From: Patiria miniata
Taxonomy: Eukaryota > Echinodermata > Asteroidea > Valvatida > Asterinidae
Direction: 5' to 3'
Assembly (NCBI RefSeq): GCF_015706575.1
Contig: NW_024037069.1
Location: forward strand, 44,213,553-44,277,552
DNA: 64,000 nucleotides
A program made the translations under genes and the position numbers. The notes beneath the pieces are model-generated. The model did no database searches. It saw nothing but the letters and a program-made list of their open reading frames with translations, and was not told the origin of the DNA. Every line of letters begins with the position of its first letter. Position 1 is the stretch's first letter. Below, one piece after another: positions 35,850-48,660 of the stretch.

Positions 35850-36365
35850 AACGGTAATGGTCGACCTCACATGTACGGTTCCGCCAAGCGAGCCAGCTAT
35901 TAATTTGAGGAAAATATCTACCGATTGTTTCCGCCCGGGGCCGGTCGACGATCCAGCGCGCGCGTGGTCGACCGCTAACCACGCGCCTCACCAGCCATTC
36001 ATGAATGCGATCACGTGGGCGGCGCGCTCCACAGACTCTGATTGGCTGACGTCAGACGTCGGTGTGACGTCAGATATTACGATGGTTTGTAATCCTGTTT
36101 GCGAGCTGCATTTTTCTCCCGTACGGGTTGAACCAGTCACTTGAACCAGATCATTCTCGCTTGACGGACGCACGTTTCTCCTACACGGCACGCGTCGGAG
36201 GCACGCGCTTGCATCTTTTTCCTCCTTTTCACCCGTTTCTGTTATTTCATCACAACACGCGGCAGCTTACAGGCGAGCTGTCATCCTCGCTGTTGGATCT
36301 TTCTTTACTCCGGCCGATTTGATATTCACATTGATATATATCTATTTCTCTCTACCGTGTTGCAG
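35850..36365 (+). promoter_or_regulatory. CpG-rich upstream region of the bHLH gene with two consensus CREs
   Basis: Much richer in CG dinucleotides than its surroundings. It contains CACGTG (36012-36017), ATTGG (inverted CCAAT, 36041-36045) and two perfect TGACGTCA sites (36047-36054 and 36065-36072) with a GACGTC between them. The transcription start is not resolved. CRE-like sites serve CREB/ATF and XBP1-type bZIP factors; XBP1 is a known activator of Mist1 in mammals, so direct input here is a reasonable inference. Confidence 0.5.
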
Positions 36366-36455
36366 TCATTTCAAGACTGGTGGATGATAGGGGTGCATCA
36401 TCTTACCATCGAACACCTGCTAAACACCTGCTGGATCTAGCAGACGAGTATTCAG
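36366..36455 (+). other. probable 5' UTR exon of the bHLH gene
   Basis: It ends at a perfect donor (TTCAG then GTATGT at 36456) and is preceded by a pyrimidine-rich acceptor (CTCTCTACCGTGTTGCAG, ending 36365). It could be an internal 90-bp exon or the 3' end of a longer first exon. With the acceptor at 38364 it gives a 1.9-kb intron. No coding frame need be assumed. Confidence 0.45.
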
Positions 36456-38364
36456 GTATGTACGCTTACGATCAATCTCCATGTATTCCGATTCAAGTAG
36501 GATTTCCATCAAGCCTCACTGATTATAAGTATGTAAAAAAAAATCCACATTTCCACACAAAATTGTTTTCTAGTAAGCCTAGGAATGATACACGAAGTGT
36601 GTAAGTACAGAAAATACTGCATTTTGTTGTGTTATGGGTTGTGTTTACGACTGAGTGAGTTACATGGAATATGCGATTTCCAACGGTTCAATTCTACAGC
36701 GCGTGGTTGTAAATACTCACAGCCCGCGGTCGGCATGTATGTACATCCATAATACGTTACCCAGTAATCCAAGGCTCCCACTTGCCGCTTGAAATGCCGT
36801 CAATATGCAGCGAGCTTTGGTCGATCGAAGACCGGGTCTTTTTTTTGGCGCGCGCGGAGAAATAGCAAGGATGCGGCCATCAAGTGGAATCAAATGTCAC
36901 GCTTGATCAGTGTGGATTTTCTTGCGACTTCCACTACCGCATTTCTAGCGCGACCTTTCAAACATTGACTAAAAGGTAAAAAAAAAGGAGAAAACTCAAG
37001 TGTTTTTGCGTAGCTCGATGTGAGGATAAAGTTACAAGTCACTTTTTTCTTTTTAAATATTAACCTGAAATTTAGTCCCTTCGTCTACGCTTTTCAACAC
37101 GTATTTTTCTCGACTCGGACTCTGTTGATAATTATCCGTGTCACATTTCTAAGTTGCAATTTTGCTACTTCCTTTTACGCACTGACGGACGAGAAATTCT
37201 CAAGTGCTTTTAAGGTTTCGGCGAAGATGAAATATCCGACTTGTGTCGCAGACTACTTGTCGCACCAGCAGGACCGTTAAATATTAACAAGATTCATGAT
37301 ATTGGAATAGCATCCATTTTGTCTGAATTCGGATTGAAAAAAAAGTGCTCTGTTCTAATAACCCAATGTCGCTCTGGGGCTGTAATCTTGAATGTGAACA
37401 GAATATTTTTTTCTGCTAACGCTCCCAATTTTTGTCATGTATTTGTACTGGGGAAAACATAGACGAATAGCAGAATTTCATGACAGAGTTTGGTTCATTT
37501 CCATCACATCTATTTCAGTGCATTAAATCATTAATCATGATTCATATGTATATTTAAAAACATTTCAAGGAATCCGTTAATGTATCGTATTAAAGTATTG
37601 ACAATTTCCTGGTTTAATTCAGTTTGCGTTTGTTTTGGGTGATTTGACAAGTTTACATTAATGCCTCTGTACACGTGTGCAGCTGAAATGTCATGAATCT
37701 TCAGGCTGATTTGTTTTCAGAGAAACATTCTCTGGTATTGTTCAGCGATATCTGGAAGTAATAATTTGTGAATTGCGTGAATTTTTAACGAGCCCCCAGC
37801 TTTGTGCGTATCTTTCTTCGCGGAATTACACCGGTAAAGGTGGAAGATGTTGTCACGCGCGTGCGAGTTTAAATTAGATCGGCCTCTCACTTGAATGATA
37901 TATTTTTTAACGGGTGTTGGTCAGGAGGTGTGGGTAATGAGGGAGTCTATCTAGGCCAGAAGGAGCGAACAAGACTCTTGTCATGAGCGGAAACTGCTGG
38001 GCTCATTTCAGACGCTCCATAAGGCCCATCAAGTGTCTTCTAGTGCGGGATGCGCAGCCATTAGTCGGCGTTGCCGAGCTGCAGGCGGGAGGGCAGACTA
38101 ATTTTATTCATGGATTCATTGCCCTCAGAAAATTACTCTTGGTTAGCAGGCCCACCTCGGCCAGTTAGGGGCAATTACGGGTCTCCTAGCAGACCCTTAG
38201 GCAATAGGCACGACTGGTGTAGGGGGTTGACTCACCGCCTGTGGCCAACTCAGTCGAATTAACCTCCGTTTGGCTGCATGTTGGGAGATGCTGTGGTGGT
38301 TTTAATTACACGTTGTGACATTCTGTCTTGTTTTTCTCCCCCGATCACTCCCTGCGTGTTACAG
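36456..38364 (+). other. proposed 5' UTR intron of the bHLH gene
   Basis: Opens with GTATGT and closes with a long pyrimidine tract and GTTACAG at 38364. No exon-like frame or mobile element was recognised inside. Confidence 0.4.
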
Positions 38365-38382
38365 TTGTAAACTAGCTTCATC

Positions 38383-38991
38383 ATGTCTTGGAGTCAACTG
38401 GAGGAGGAGTTTCACTCCCATGAAGGTTTGGAGGCGTGGTCAGCAGCTATGGAGCAGCAAGCAGCCGCCAACGAGAGACATCGGGTGCAGAAGCGGCAGT
38501 TACACCGCACCAACTCGGTAGAGGAAGGGTCCAATGATGGCTCAGCGGAGGGGGAATCATCTACAGGATCCATTGCTGAAGAACCACAGAGTATAATCAA
38601 ACGCGCCAAGACGACCCGTAAGACAGGTGGTAGCAGACGCAGGAAAAGCGGCAACGCTCGGGAAAGGAACATTCGACGTCTGGAGAGCAACGAGAGAGAG
38701 CGCATGCGCATGCATTCACTAAACGACGCCTTTCAGGATCTGAGGAACACCATACCCCACGTGACCTGCCAGAGAAAACTCTCCAAGATCGAGACACTGA
38801 CACTGGCCAAGAACTACATCGAGGCTCTGTCAGATACCGTGGTCAAGCTCAAGTCAGATCTAGATGACATACAGTCCCTGTACGGCCTGAGCAGTAGCAA
38901 AGACGTGGATTCTAACATGAACCTTGTCGGTAACAAGAAAGATCTCTTGGACGCTGCAGTCGACATGGAGGATATGCAGCTGAAATTCTAA
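38383..38991 (+). CDS. BHLHA15: bHLH transcription factor, Mist1/BHLHA15 (Dimmed) group
   Basis: One coding exon, 202 residues. An in-frame TAA 13 bases upstream (38368-38370) fixes the ATG. Residues 1-90 are glutamine-, glutamate- and serine-rich, ending in a basic run (RRRK at 85-88). The bHLH domain spans about 98-151. Its basic region [20 protein letters not shown] (98-117) is the Mist1/Dimmed signature and includes the E-box-contacting NERER. Helix 2 has [15 protein letters not shown] (132-146). A short tail follows, with no leucine zipper or Orange domain. Mist1 homologues bind E-boxes as dimers and scale up secretory machinery in exocrine or neuroendocrine cells. Neurogenin and Olig/Beta3 groups lack this exact basic-region wording. 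The splice acceptor at 38364 places an 18-base leader before the ATG. Intact, with no frame breaks. Confidence 0.93.
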   Translation: MSWSQLEEEFHSHEGLEAWSAAMEQQAAANERHRVQKRQLHRTNSVEEGSNDGSAEGESSTGSIAEEPQSIIKRAKTTRKTGGSRRRKSGNARERNIRRLESNERERMRMHSLNDAFQDLRNTIPHVTCQRKLSKIETLTLAKNYIEALSDTVVKLKSDLDDIQSLYGLSSSKDVDSNMNLVGNKKDLLDAAVDMEDMQLKF

Positions 38992-41900
38992 CAGGAGTCT
39001 TGCTCATCGTGGATTGGAACATGGAAAGTCCGTCTCGAATCGGAACCTTAAACGTCCAGCCTACGTTAATTGGATCTATATTATTGACCGAACACCTGAC
39101 GAGAGGATTCTCCTCGGCGCATCAGGACAAGTCGCCCGCGGGTTGGTAGCCCTAAGTTGTGTCAGGTCATGCATTGGCTCGTCTTGCCTTGTGATGTCAA
39201 TGCTCTGAGCGGTTTAACAAAATAAGACCTGCCTGTCAAACAAGTGACATTTACTCGCTGTCAGACTATGCAGAGGGAAAACAACAGGACAGGTAGCTGA
39301 GGTGATGACGATACTCAGGTGTCGACTACTCTTCCAGAATTGCCAGCCTCGAGTGGTGAGATGAAAAGGACGTATGCCTCAGAAACCGGCAGAGTCGAGG
39401 TTCTACGCCGGACTGTGAAATTGTTAGACGTTTCCTCAAACTCTTCTTTTTTTGTGCTTGAGGAAGTGATGAAATAGACTTATATTTTTGCAATGAAAAT
39501 GAAGACACAGGTGGATGCTGTTGAGAGGACAATGCTGAACGCCTATATAAGAAAATGATTTTGAGATAATTGGTTATGAACAATACCACCTGTTGATTCA
39601 CCTCCCTTCCGCCCTACCATGAATTATCTGCTAATCTGTGAATTTTCTTCGTGATCCTCACTGTATTTGTCAAAACCGTACTTTGGAACAAGGGCGCATG
39701 CGCTCTCATTGCTCACAAGGAGGCGAACCGACGACTGTTTCCGGTGTCGCCAAAGGCATAAAACCAATTCCCGCGCATCTCCTACGTCTTCTTTAATCCT
39801 TCAGCGAGGTAGTATTTTTCTTCTTCTCCTTTCATCGTTCGCTCGAGATCGGCCGGGTGCATTTTATCGCCTTTGTGAATGCGACCCTCCGCCCAAGCTC
39901 CTTGTGTGCGCTTGTCTCACCTTACTGCGCCTGGGGGTAAATGACGAGCGAGCAATGGAGAAAAAAAACACCGGCATGAGGAACGTGTCAGGATCGACGT
40001 GCAGGTTGAAGACTGGGACAACACTTACCGATTCCTCCTTTCGGTGAAACAACCATATTCACCTTGTTGTTTTTGAAAATAGAATTGGTTAAGTAAAGCA
40101 GAACACGCAATCTCACATAACGTTAATTGTTATCTTAAGACTTTATTTTATTGTGTGGTATTTTTTTTTATATGTATATATTACAAAGAATCACGTGGGT
40201 CGGGTGCATTACTAATGTGATGTGTAAGGTCTTCGGAGCCATTCTAAACACGGATCAAATGCGTCAGCCGTCACTTCGGCGCACTAAAGGCATTGATCAT
40301 ATCAGACGAGGCAAGTGCTGTCTTGCATTATGCCCATAAAATATGGTGTGATAAAATGCGTGCACCACTGCGCAAAGCTTCTATCTGACAAGCCTGGGTT
40401 ATCCTTCTCCGTAAAATACAAGCTTTTACTGGCAGCACGTTCCAGGTAGTCATTTTGTTTCATACTGTCTTGCGATCAGGCTATTATAAAGGACAATAGA
40501 TTAAGTATTTTAATGGTTATTTTCCACTTTGCTGGAGAGCGCTTGTCTATTAGCTACAGGCGCACAACACAGTTCCTATATTCGTCTGCAATTGAAATCG
40601 GTAAATGTCATTTAAATTTATGAACTGACATGCAAATGTGAATCGAATTTATGTTAAAAACCAGCTTTAAACTCTTTTGTCCTTGAAGGAAATTTATTCC
40701 ACTTTTTTTACAAGTGCACTTTAATTTCTTTGATTTGACACAGAGCGTTATGATTTTGCTGTCAATTTGAAAAAAAATTCAGTAATTTAAACAATTATCG
40801 GAAAACGCTGCATTGATAAAAGCCGATTTGGCATTGATTTTGGCCGCGTGGCTTGCGCATCAGGTGTAAATTGATCACGTGATTCGGTTGGGCCAAGACT
40901 TCTAGTAAATAAATGATTGAATAATGGTATAACGATGTCTTCCTTTTGACTAATGGTGAGCTCACCCTGCGCATTTGCATTAAAAAGAAGAAGAAAAAAA
41001 GCTGTTTACTTGACATGGACCAAAATAAATATTTGTCTCACGATAATCATATCGATGCATTTTTGTTTCTGTTGAATCCACTCAAAAGTAGATCGTGTAT
41101 ATTTGTAGCCTGCGTGTTGTTTCATGGCTTCTACATTGATAGCGTGCATACAGCCTGTTTTGGTTTTTTGCTTCTAATTCGTCGGTCTTAGATAGGTCTA
41201 TTATTGTTATTTCCGGAACATGTTTTTGTTTTTAGACAATTGAGCGATAAGAGTTGCATTATCTTACATATGGATTATTGTTTTGAAATAAGTCAATTCT
41301 CTGATTGCGTCAATAGCATTAGAAATGCTTGCACATTACCTTGTAAAGTTAGTGCCTTTAATTGAAGAGTGCGTTATAATGCATATTAAGGTATCATATA
41401 TAGTGTATTGTGTAGTGCCTGCAGTGTACACAATTTGGTTTGTACGCAGCACAGACAGGTGAATCATAGTAGTCATTTAGACAGAAATATTGACAAGGAC
41501 ATGTATGTGACGAACATGTCAAATGGTTTTACATAGGCGAGAAATATTGATTTTTTCAATTGCTTTGATGATAAAAAGTAACCAAATCCAGTTGCTGCAG
41601 TTTTATCATGCATCAAATGAAGGTGATTCGTTTATTATTAAAAAAAAATTACATCTATTTGGAGGTCACATGTTTTGGCCATTTTAGTTGTAAAGGTCGC
41701 TCAAGGCACTTAAAAGGTGGTCATCAACGTGAATTGGATCAAGCGGACGGATGGTCAGCTAAATACACTGCCCCGTTAATATAGACCACCATCAGCGTTA
41801 TTAATTTCATTCATAATTTCCCTTCCAAGCGCCGTGCGCGCGTGGCCTTTGGACCGCCTATAGTTTAACCATCTGACGATTCGCACAGTCTTTATTATAA

Positions 41901-44900
41901 TAGCATTGTAGTTCAAACAGATTCAGGGTAGATAGAGAAAATATCAGTAGATAGGTGTACAGAGAATAAGAAATAAACAACCACACAGCGAGTTTTCTTT
42001 TTGCGAGGGAGGCCAAGTAATGGTAACACGAATGAGACACGTTCCCAAAGTAAAATTATTTCAGTAATTGAACTCCCTTGTTGTTATTATTTATTTACGT
42101 TTTGCTTCGTTTCTTCGCATTTTTTGTTATAAATTCAGAATTGATTATTCTCACCCACGTGTTGATAACAAATTGCCTTAGATTAAGCTCAGTTGTAGTG
42201 GTTAAAAAACTTGAAACTGTGTATTGCTTGAAATATAATACTTCCACAACGTAATTCAGGGCTGCACATAGCCTTATAAACCAGTAGTATAGAAAGTAAA
42301 CTAATATATCATTATGGAATAATGTAAATGATTTTAAAGTACGTAATATAATTTCGTAAATATATACATAAATATATATTTATTTATATATTTATTGATA
42401 TATATCCAGTAAGAGAGATATAAATAATATGCCGACTGTATTCTTTGTTAATGGAATGGGGGGGGGGGGTATAAGCTTAGTTAAAAAAAATTATGAATAT
42501 TATACATAAAATGGCTTTGCATAACCACAAACAGATATAGTTCAAAAACAAATAGTTTCATGTAGTTCATGTAAACAATTTCGAGTAAACGGAAAGCAGG
42601 CCAATTTTCTCGGAGTCACACATGCTGTTAGAAAATTGTCGGCTAAAATTTGGATTCGTGGAAAAAAAGTTCGCATCGTTGGCACGGTAAACCCTGATTT
42701 TTTTTTGTGACAAACTGTACCTGTTTTAGTAGTGACCGGTTTTAAACGCACTTGGACAAACAACAATACGAGCTATTACAATATATTAAATTCAGTGGTG
42801 TTCTTGATGAAATTGATCCTAACAACCTATGATTATTAATTTGTAGCCATGCCGTCCATGATATTAATATAGAGAGTACGAGGTGTTCTAATATGTTGCT
42901 CTCCTAAATTAAGGAGCCATCTCCGATAGGCCTATACAGCTGCATTTTTAAAGCATAATTCCTTTAAAAAAATAAAAATAGAATATACAATAATAATAAA
43001 AATTTGTATGTAAATTAATAATATTAAAAGGTATTTAAAAAACTGTCGAAGTCAACATTTCCTTTCAGGAATTAAACAAGTAAATTCCATGGTAATTGTG
43101 GCAAGGCCCATCTGTAAGATAGTCAAGTGTTTCTCGTTTGTCGTCGCCTATCAGAATTGATTTCCCTTAATGATTAAGACTTGTCCAATCTTGTTTCACT
43201 TACACTATTACATCTTCAACTGGCGAAGGAAGACCTTGGCCATGGACTCTTGCCATTCCTTTAAATAATTCAAGATGAATTTGCTGCAACAAAGGCGAAT
43301 CTTCGCTTATGAGATAAGAAGGCATAGGCTTATCCGCCCAGAATTTTAATTGAATACACCCATGGCACTTCGTTATTTGTGTATTAACAAGGGCTGGTTA
43401 CTCCGTACAGTAGCTGCCTCAATGCTTCGCCAAAATTGAGCTGTCCCTATGAGTGGACGTGTTTCCAGATTGGTTTACACTAACTGTTTAATTTAGGAGA
43501 AAAACTAATTAAAAATGTCTATAGAAACAAACGGTGATAACTTAAGCGCATCCATGGGTGAATTTTCGACTACATAATGAGATTTCCCTACAATGATCTA
43601 ATTATAATACTGATATTGTCTGGCAAATTGCTGTACCGACCTTCAAAGCCAACAAGACTGGTGTATGCTAAAAAAAGGATTATATTTCACAGAATAGTTG
43701 AAACAGGACACTGCGCTATTCCTACCGTAAAATGAAACCGAGTGTCGTGGAAACTTGACTTTGTTACCGGATGTTCGTCGCTACTGAACTCTCTCTCTGC
43801 GACGAGCTGAATACGGAAATATTAATATCTTATCCTTGATCCGTTTTCAAGAAATAGATGTTAAAACATTATGGTAAATTTATTTTTGTCAACGTAAATT
43901 ATACCGAATGCAAAACAAACTGACAGAGATGTTGACCAAGATGTGCATTGTTGTAATTAAAAGCGAGCTATTTAAAGAAAAAAGAGACAGCGTTGTAGTG
44001 AATTTCACACACAAATCCGGCGACCTTGAGGTGGTTCTTAAAAATAATTTGAGGTGGGCGTGTTTTATACGTAACGCTATTGGTTAGAAAGAGCATTGGC
44101 TATCGACGTACGACCCGCGTGCCAGCATGGAGCCATCGCTGTATTGTCTAGTATTTGTGGCTGCATGCTGGAGAAAACTTTGGAGAAAACTGCCCAATTT
44201 GTTGTAGTGATGAATCTTAATTTCATTTCGTCACAGTACGATTTGACATTCAAACTATAAAAAACACCTGTTTTAAATCATTGAGCATGTCTATGTAATG
44301 GGTAGTTGGGTAATTTATAAATTAATTAATTATGATTTTTTTTATTCAAAAGTTCTCTCAAGAAACAATTGATATCTTCTTGAAAACGACCGAATGTCAG
44401 ATGAAACCATTTTTTTTACCAAGTAATGTTTTGTTATTTATTTTCAGTCAGATTTGTTTTCAGATAATTACTGATGATGTGACATGCATGAATTCAAATG
44501 TGACGTGTGAATTATTGGAAGTATTATGATAATACATGAAGATCATGGGTTGTATCGTCTCGAGAAGCTTTTGCGTCTTTTGGAACCTGAATTATCACTC
44601 CGGGAAGTCAGTATTAATGACAATTGGTTAGTCTTATATAAGGTAGAACTGCGTTTTTTTGTTGCCTTCACAGTGAACACAAAATGACCTATCCTTCTCT
44701 ATCAGCTATACTCAAAAGCTTTCATCCACCAATCAGTGTTCAAGAATCACTGCTGGAAGCAAAGTGATTCCTTCGACATCTAGTAGTTAATCTGTTGTTT
44801 TTCTTAATTATTTTTGTTTTTAAATTAATGTATTTGTAATTTATGTTGATTTATTTCAGTCATACGTTTGTTCATAGGTCAAATTTTATTGTTCAATTTA

Positions 44901-46698
44901 AATCGGGAGTATGAAGCGAGGAATTCATGCATGAAAGGGAAAAGACTTTTCCACAAACGCGCAACAAAAACAAATTGATGTTTGCGCTTGTGGACAAAAC
45001 GTGTCTATATCTCCCTCTGCCCTATTCCTTCTGTCTGTGGTCCGAAGTATCAAAACACAGTGTAATTTAATAAATTCATTATTATGGTCAGGAGGATGAT
45101 TCTATGTCACAAATATTGTTTCGATTAGATTATCAACCGAACATTCCGCTGTAAATTGAATGGAACAGTCCTTGATCATGATATGGAGTAGTAATAATAT
45201 TCTACAACTATTTCTTAAAGTCTTTGTGTAACCTTGTGATCCTTCTAATGTAGTCTGATGTGTTTTTCCCTTTTAATTGAAACAAGAAGCTACCAAGTTC
45301 CTTGGACCTTTTGGTGAAATGATAATAATTATTTTTTCCCCACTAAAACCATTGATTGAAAACGCTCACCCGAGCACGGAATAATGTTTACTTGGCAATG
45401 TTCAATCAATTATTGCATAGAAAGCAACAAAATACAACATTTATTTTGCTCAGAGCCAATAGACACCAATTTGTGGGGATTCATTTTTTTTTCAAGAGTT
45501 TGTAAAAATAAAGGAAAGAAAGTCAGCTTTCGAATCCGAAAAGCCTTGATGCCCAAGATAGAAACCTTGGTCTTGCAAACTGATGACTGCATTGGGAGCT
45601 TTGCGTGCTGTCCATGCAACATATGCCTAAAGAGTAAACACGCAGATAACATGATGTCAAGCAACAGAACAAACAACAAAATAACTTACGATTTTGAAGG
45701 GTAAAGATTAGGACATGCAGCTGGCCTAATATTTCTTGCTTTCATATTACTAAAATCATTTACATAAACTAGCATTATTTGGTGGTGAAACGAGCAAGAG
45801 CCTACGCCAAGAGTTGGACCACAACTTTCAGAGTTTGGTATCGAAAAGAAAGCAAAAATCTTGATAATTATTAACGTAAACGTCCCTAAATGAAATTTGT
45901 ATAATGTAAATTTGCAAATTATTATAATTTCTTGGGGACTTTTTCCCTGCTTAGGAATACGCCGTTAAGGTTCAACGCCAGAGGTTCTATATTTAATGGC
46001 GTTTCGAAAACGGAAGAAAAAGTTCTCTTCTCTCTCAAAAAAAACCCCAAAAGCCCCCAAAACAACAACAAAACAAAAAACAACGCTGTGATAAAATTCA
46101 AAATTCCAAAATTCCATGAATATCACCAAAGACCTATACTTGTCTCCCAAGCCAAGCCCAGCCCCCTTTTTTAGGTCAATCACCAAACCAAGAATGCATA
46201 CCAGTAAATATAATTTTGTTCACACGTTGTAAACCATTTTGACACACAGCGCGGAAAAAAAATCAATTACAATAAAATCATAAGTGCGGTAATTAGACGT
46301 CGACATGCATTTCGTGGGGAAAAACATTAAAGGGACGCTGCAATGCACATTTCCTTTTTGACAATTAAATTCTTTTTTTCTTCATGTAAAGAGATGTAAC
46401 CCAACCATTATTACGACTCGCCTCCATTAAAAGACGATCAACGAACGATGTTCAATTATGACGTTTGTCTAGTAAACTCTCCAATCTTTGGATGTGACTA
46501 GATTGTCAATTCCCCACCATGACCACGAACAGATGAACATGTTGTAGGCCTAAGGGAGTGATTTATGACGTCTGGATTTGTGGGAGAACAGTGGCCAATA
46601 GCATGAAGCTGAGAGAACTCAGAAATTTATTTGGAAAGCACAGAATAGTTTAATCAGCAAAACAACAGCTACCATTCAAAACATTCCTACGATCAACC
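38992..46698. other. gene-free region downstream of the bHLH gene
   Basis: About 7.7 kb. The first part is presumably 3' UTR, but no AATAAA was found close to the stop. CpG-bearing patches occur at about 39700-39900. TA-rich runs lie at 42355-42425 and a G12 run at 42468-42479. Some open frames exceed 100 codons (39667-40047, 45384-45704) but show no domain. No bounded mobile element was recognised. Confidence 0.35.
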
Positions 46699-46798
46699 GG
46701 TTCTTTTCAGAAACACACATCTTCTCAAAAGAGATGTCCAAATGTTATTACAGCAAACCTACAGTTCATACCACCACCATGCAAAGTTTCAAATCTTA
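46699..46798 (+). mobile_element. second copy of the Penelope-like 3' tail with stem-loop
   Basis: GGTTCTTTTCAGAAAC at 46699-46714 matches the hairpin at 723-738 with one change. It is followed by GCAAACCT and then CCACCATGCAAAG and TCAAATCTT, in the same order as at 787-840. The coding part is absent, so it is a very short end fragment. Confidence 0.6.
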
Positions 46799-47460
46799 CT
46801 TACAACATTTATGCTTAGCAAGAAATTTGGGCTTGGAAATATTTCTGCTAAGCACGATGTTGCTTCAAAATGAACATTCTAGCCTGTGGTTCTTGGGTCG
46901 CTGCTAACCTGAAAACGTGACGGAAGGCCATTTGCTTATCCCCCAAAAGGAAGCTGGGTTCTTCTACAATTTGCCATTGCAATTTTCCCCGACTATCAGA
47001 ACCATAACGAAAGCGTGCAGTTGTTAGATGTTTGTTACTCTGCAGTTATGTAGGCCTACCAGTCTCAATCCAGCCACCACAATGAGCGCGTTTCTTTGCA
47101 AACACGCTGTTGTGTGTGGTAAATTTAGACAGCTGTACACACCTCATGTTTGAGAAATTGTTTTCGAATCGGTCACCCAAATATCAAGTTTGCGTTCAGT
47201 GCTTAAAACAATGAACACGAACAGGAAGAGATACAGTTGTTTGCATTTCTGTATTTTGTCAATCCTTATTTCGTTTCTGGAGGTTAATGGAATTAAAAAA
47301 AGACTCCTCGTAGTACTGATACAATGGTGTTGTTTAATAGTATGTTTTGTTCTCGTAAATTCGAGTTCTGTTTTTCACCAAATCGTGTTTTCTTTTGTCG
47401 AACTCTTCAATTACCTTTTGGTCTGCTAATTTCACCAGACTTACAAATTTTCAAATTTTG
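46799..47460. other. non-coding, nothing recognised
   Basis: AT-rich spacer. A hydrophobic, T-rich open frame at 47190-47429 is judged fortuitous. Confidence 0.35.
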
Positions 47461-48095
47461 TAAGAGGGAAGATATGCACATTGCCCACAGTGTACCCGAT
47501 GAAATAGCAACGCAAAATGGTGAAAAGACGATTTCTTTTCTGTACCACATACGTACAATTCTAGTTTCTATGGTCCCCATTTTAGAAAACCAACTGTTCG
47601 TGCACATCGTTTTGTTCAGCTATAGCATGTAAGCTTGTTCGTAACGCCAGTCGTTAATGTACCATCTTGTCGTTTCACTTCAGTTGCAATCCTTACGACT
47701 GTCTGTGTTAAGTGAAGCGTAACGCTTCCTGACAATAGGCTTAGACATGTATTTTTAGATCTTTAACAGACGTTGCGGAATATCATGTAACAAAATATCC
47801 CACCGTTTGCAGTTTCTATAGAGTGTGCCAAAAAGTGCAACATTCAGTAAAACAAACAACTAAAATTGTTAAATGTTTTCTACTTCAATTAAATTATATA
47901 TTACATTAAAGCCTGACTATTTCCCAATCCACTCCTTTTTACCCCATACCATTTAGGTTCTGTAGATCCAGAAATACAATCAATTAAGTGAAAAGGTGTC
48001 TATTTCACTTCGGCACTCTCACCTGTGATGTCACCAACTTCAATGCCTATTAATTAATTCAGCATGTCCAGGTGAGAGTAACACACTAAAGTTTA
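47461..48095 (+). repeat. local direct duplication B, unit 1
   Basis: Matches 49250-49912 block by block: ACATTGCCCACAG, GATGAAATAGCAACGC, TAATGTACCATCTTGTCGTT, GACTGTCTGTG, ATATCATGTAACAAAATATC, AAAGCCTGACTATTTCCCA, AATACAATCAATTAAGTGAAA, AGCATGTCCAGGTG. It includes the left end of the mariner-type MITE (from 47819) but no matching right end. Confidence 0.8.
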
Positions 48096-48483
48096 CACCC
48101 TTTTACTTAAATTCAACACTTAGCTCAATTCTGGTTGTAATGCAGAACAATTATACTCCTGTTTCGTCTCGTTTAGTTCGTATGGTGATAAAGCAGGATC
48201 TGAAGTCTTATAAATGGACAGTGTAGTCTTATTTCCGTATTTCCAAGTTGTATGAATGTCTTTCTGTACATAATAATTGTTTGAACACTCATGGTTCTGT
48301 GTAGACCTGTGCGACAAATGTACATTGTACATATACGATTACGTGAGCTCCCTAAAAATAACACTTGTCCTATCGTGTTTCCACACACATATGCTGTGAG
48401 AATTTCATTACACGACTGCTAAGTGCTCTTGTTTCCTCCATTGGAGGTAAAGATGAGTAAATTTCAAGTCTGTTCAATCGCCC
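48096..48483. other. non-coding, nothing recognised
   Basis: Short spacer between duplication unit 1 and the promoter-like island. Confidence 0.35.
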
Positions 48484-48660
48484 GCCAAATATTTCCCGCC
48501 AAATTCCCTTTTGGCGCGCGTACTGGGAGTCGTGACTTCCGGCCTATGCAGCGTTTCGTTTCCCGCTGATGTTGAATTTCGTATTCAAGGCACGCGCTGG
48601 CCACGACGTCAGCCGTGACGTCAGCAGTGACGCGCGCCTCAGTGACATTTGCTCTTGGTA
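48484..48660. promoter_or_regulatory. CpG island-like promoter candidate with E2F, ETS and CRE motifs
   Basis: A compact cluster: TTTCCCGCC (48492-48500), TTTTGGCGCGCG (48509-48520), ACTTCCGG (about 48535-48542), GTTTCCCGC (near 48558), GACGTCA (48605-48611) and TGACGTCA (48616-48623). CG is frequent, unlike the flanks. E2F sites in inverted pairs are typical of S-phase gene promoters. No first exon could be recognised on either strand; a minus-strand frame at 48464-48724 crosses it but looks non-coding. Confidence 0.4.

Noticed and set aside
36380-36604. Coding frame through the proposed 5' UTR exon
   Set aside because: No ATG in this frame at its start, it reads through a strong splice donor at 36456, and it is not in a conserved family.
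39667-40047. 126-codon open frame downstream of the bHLH gene
   Set aside because: No ATG at its start, no domain, and it lies in a CpG-bearing patch where stops are scarce.
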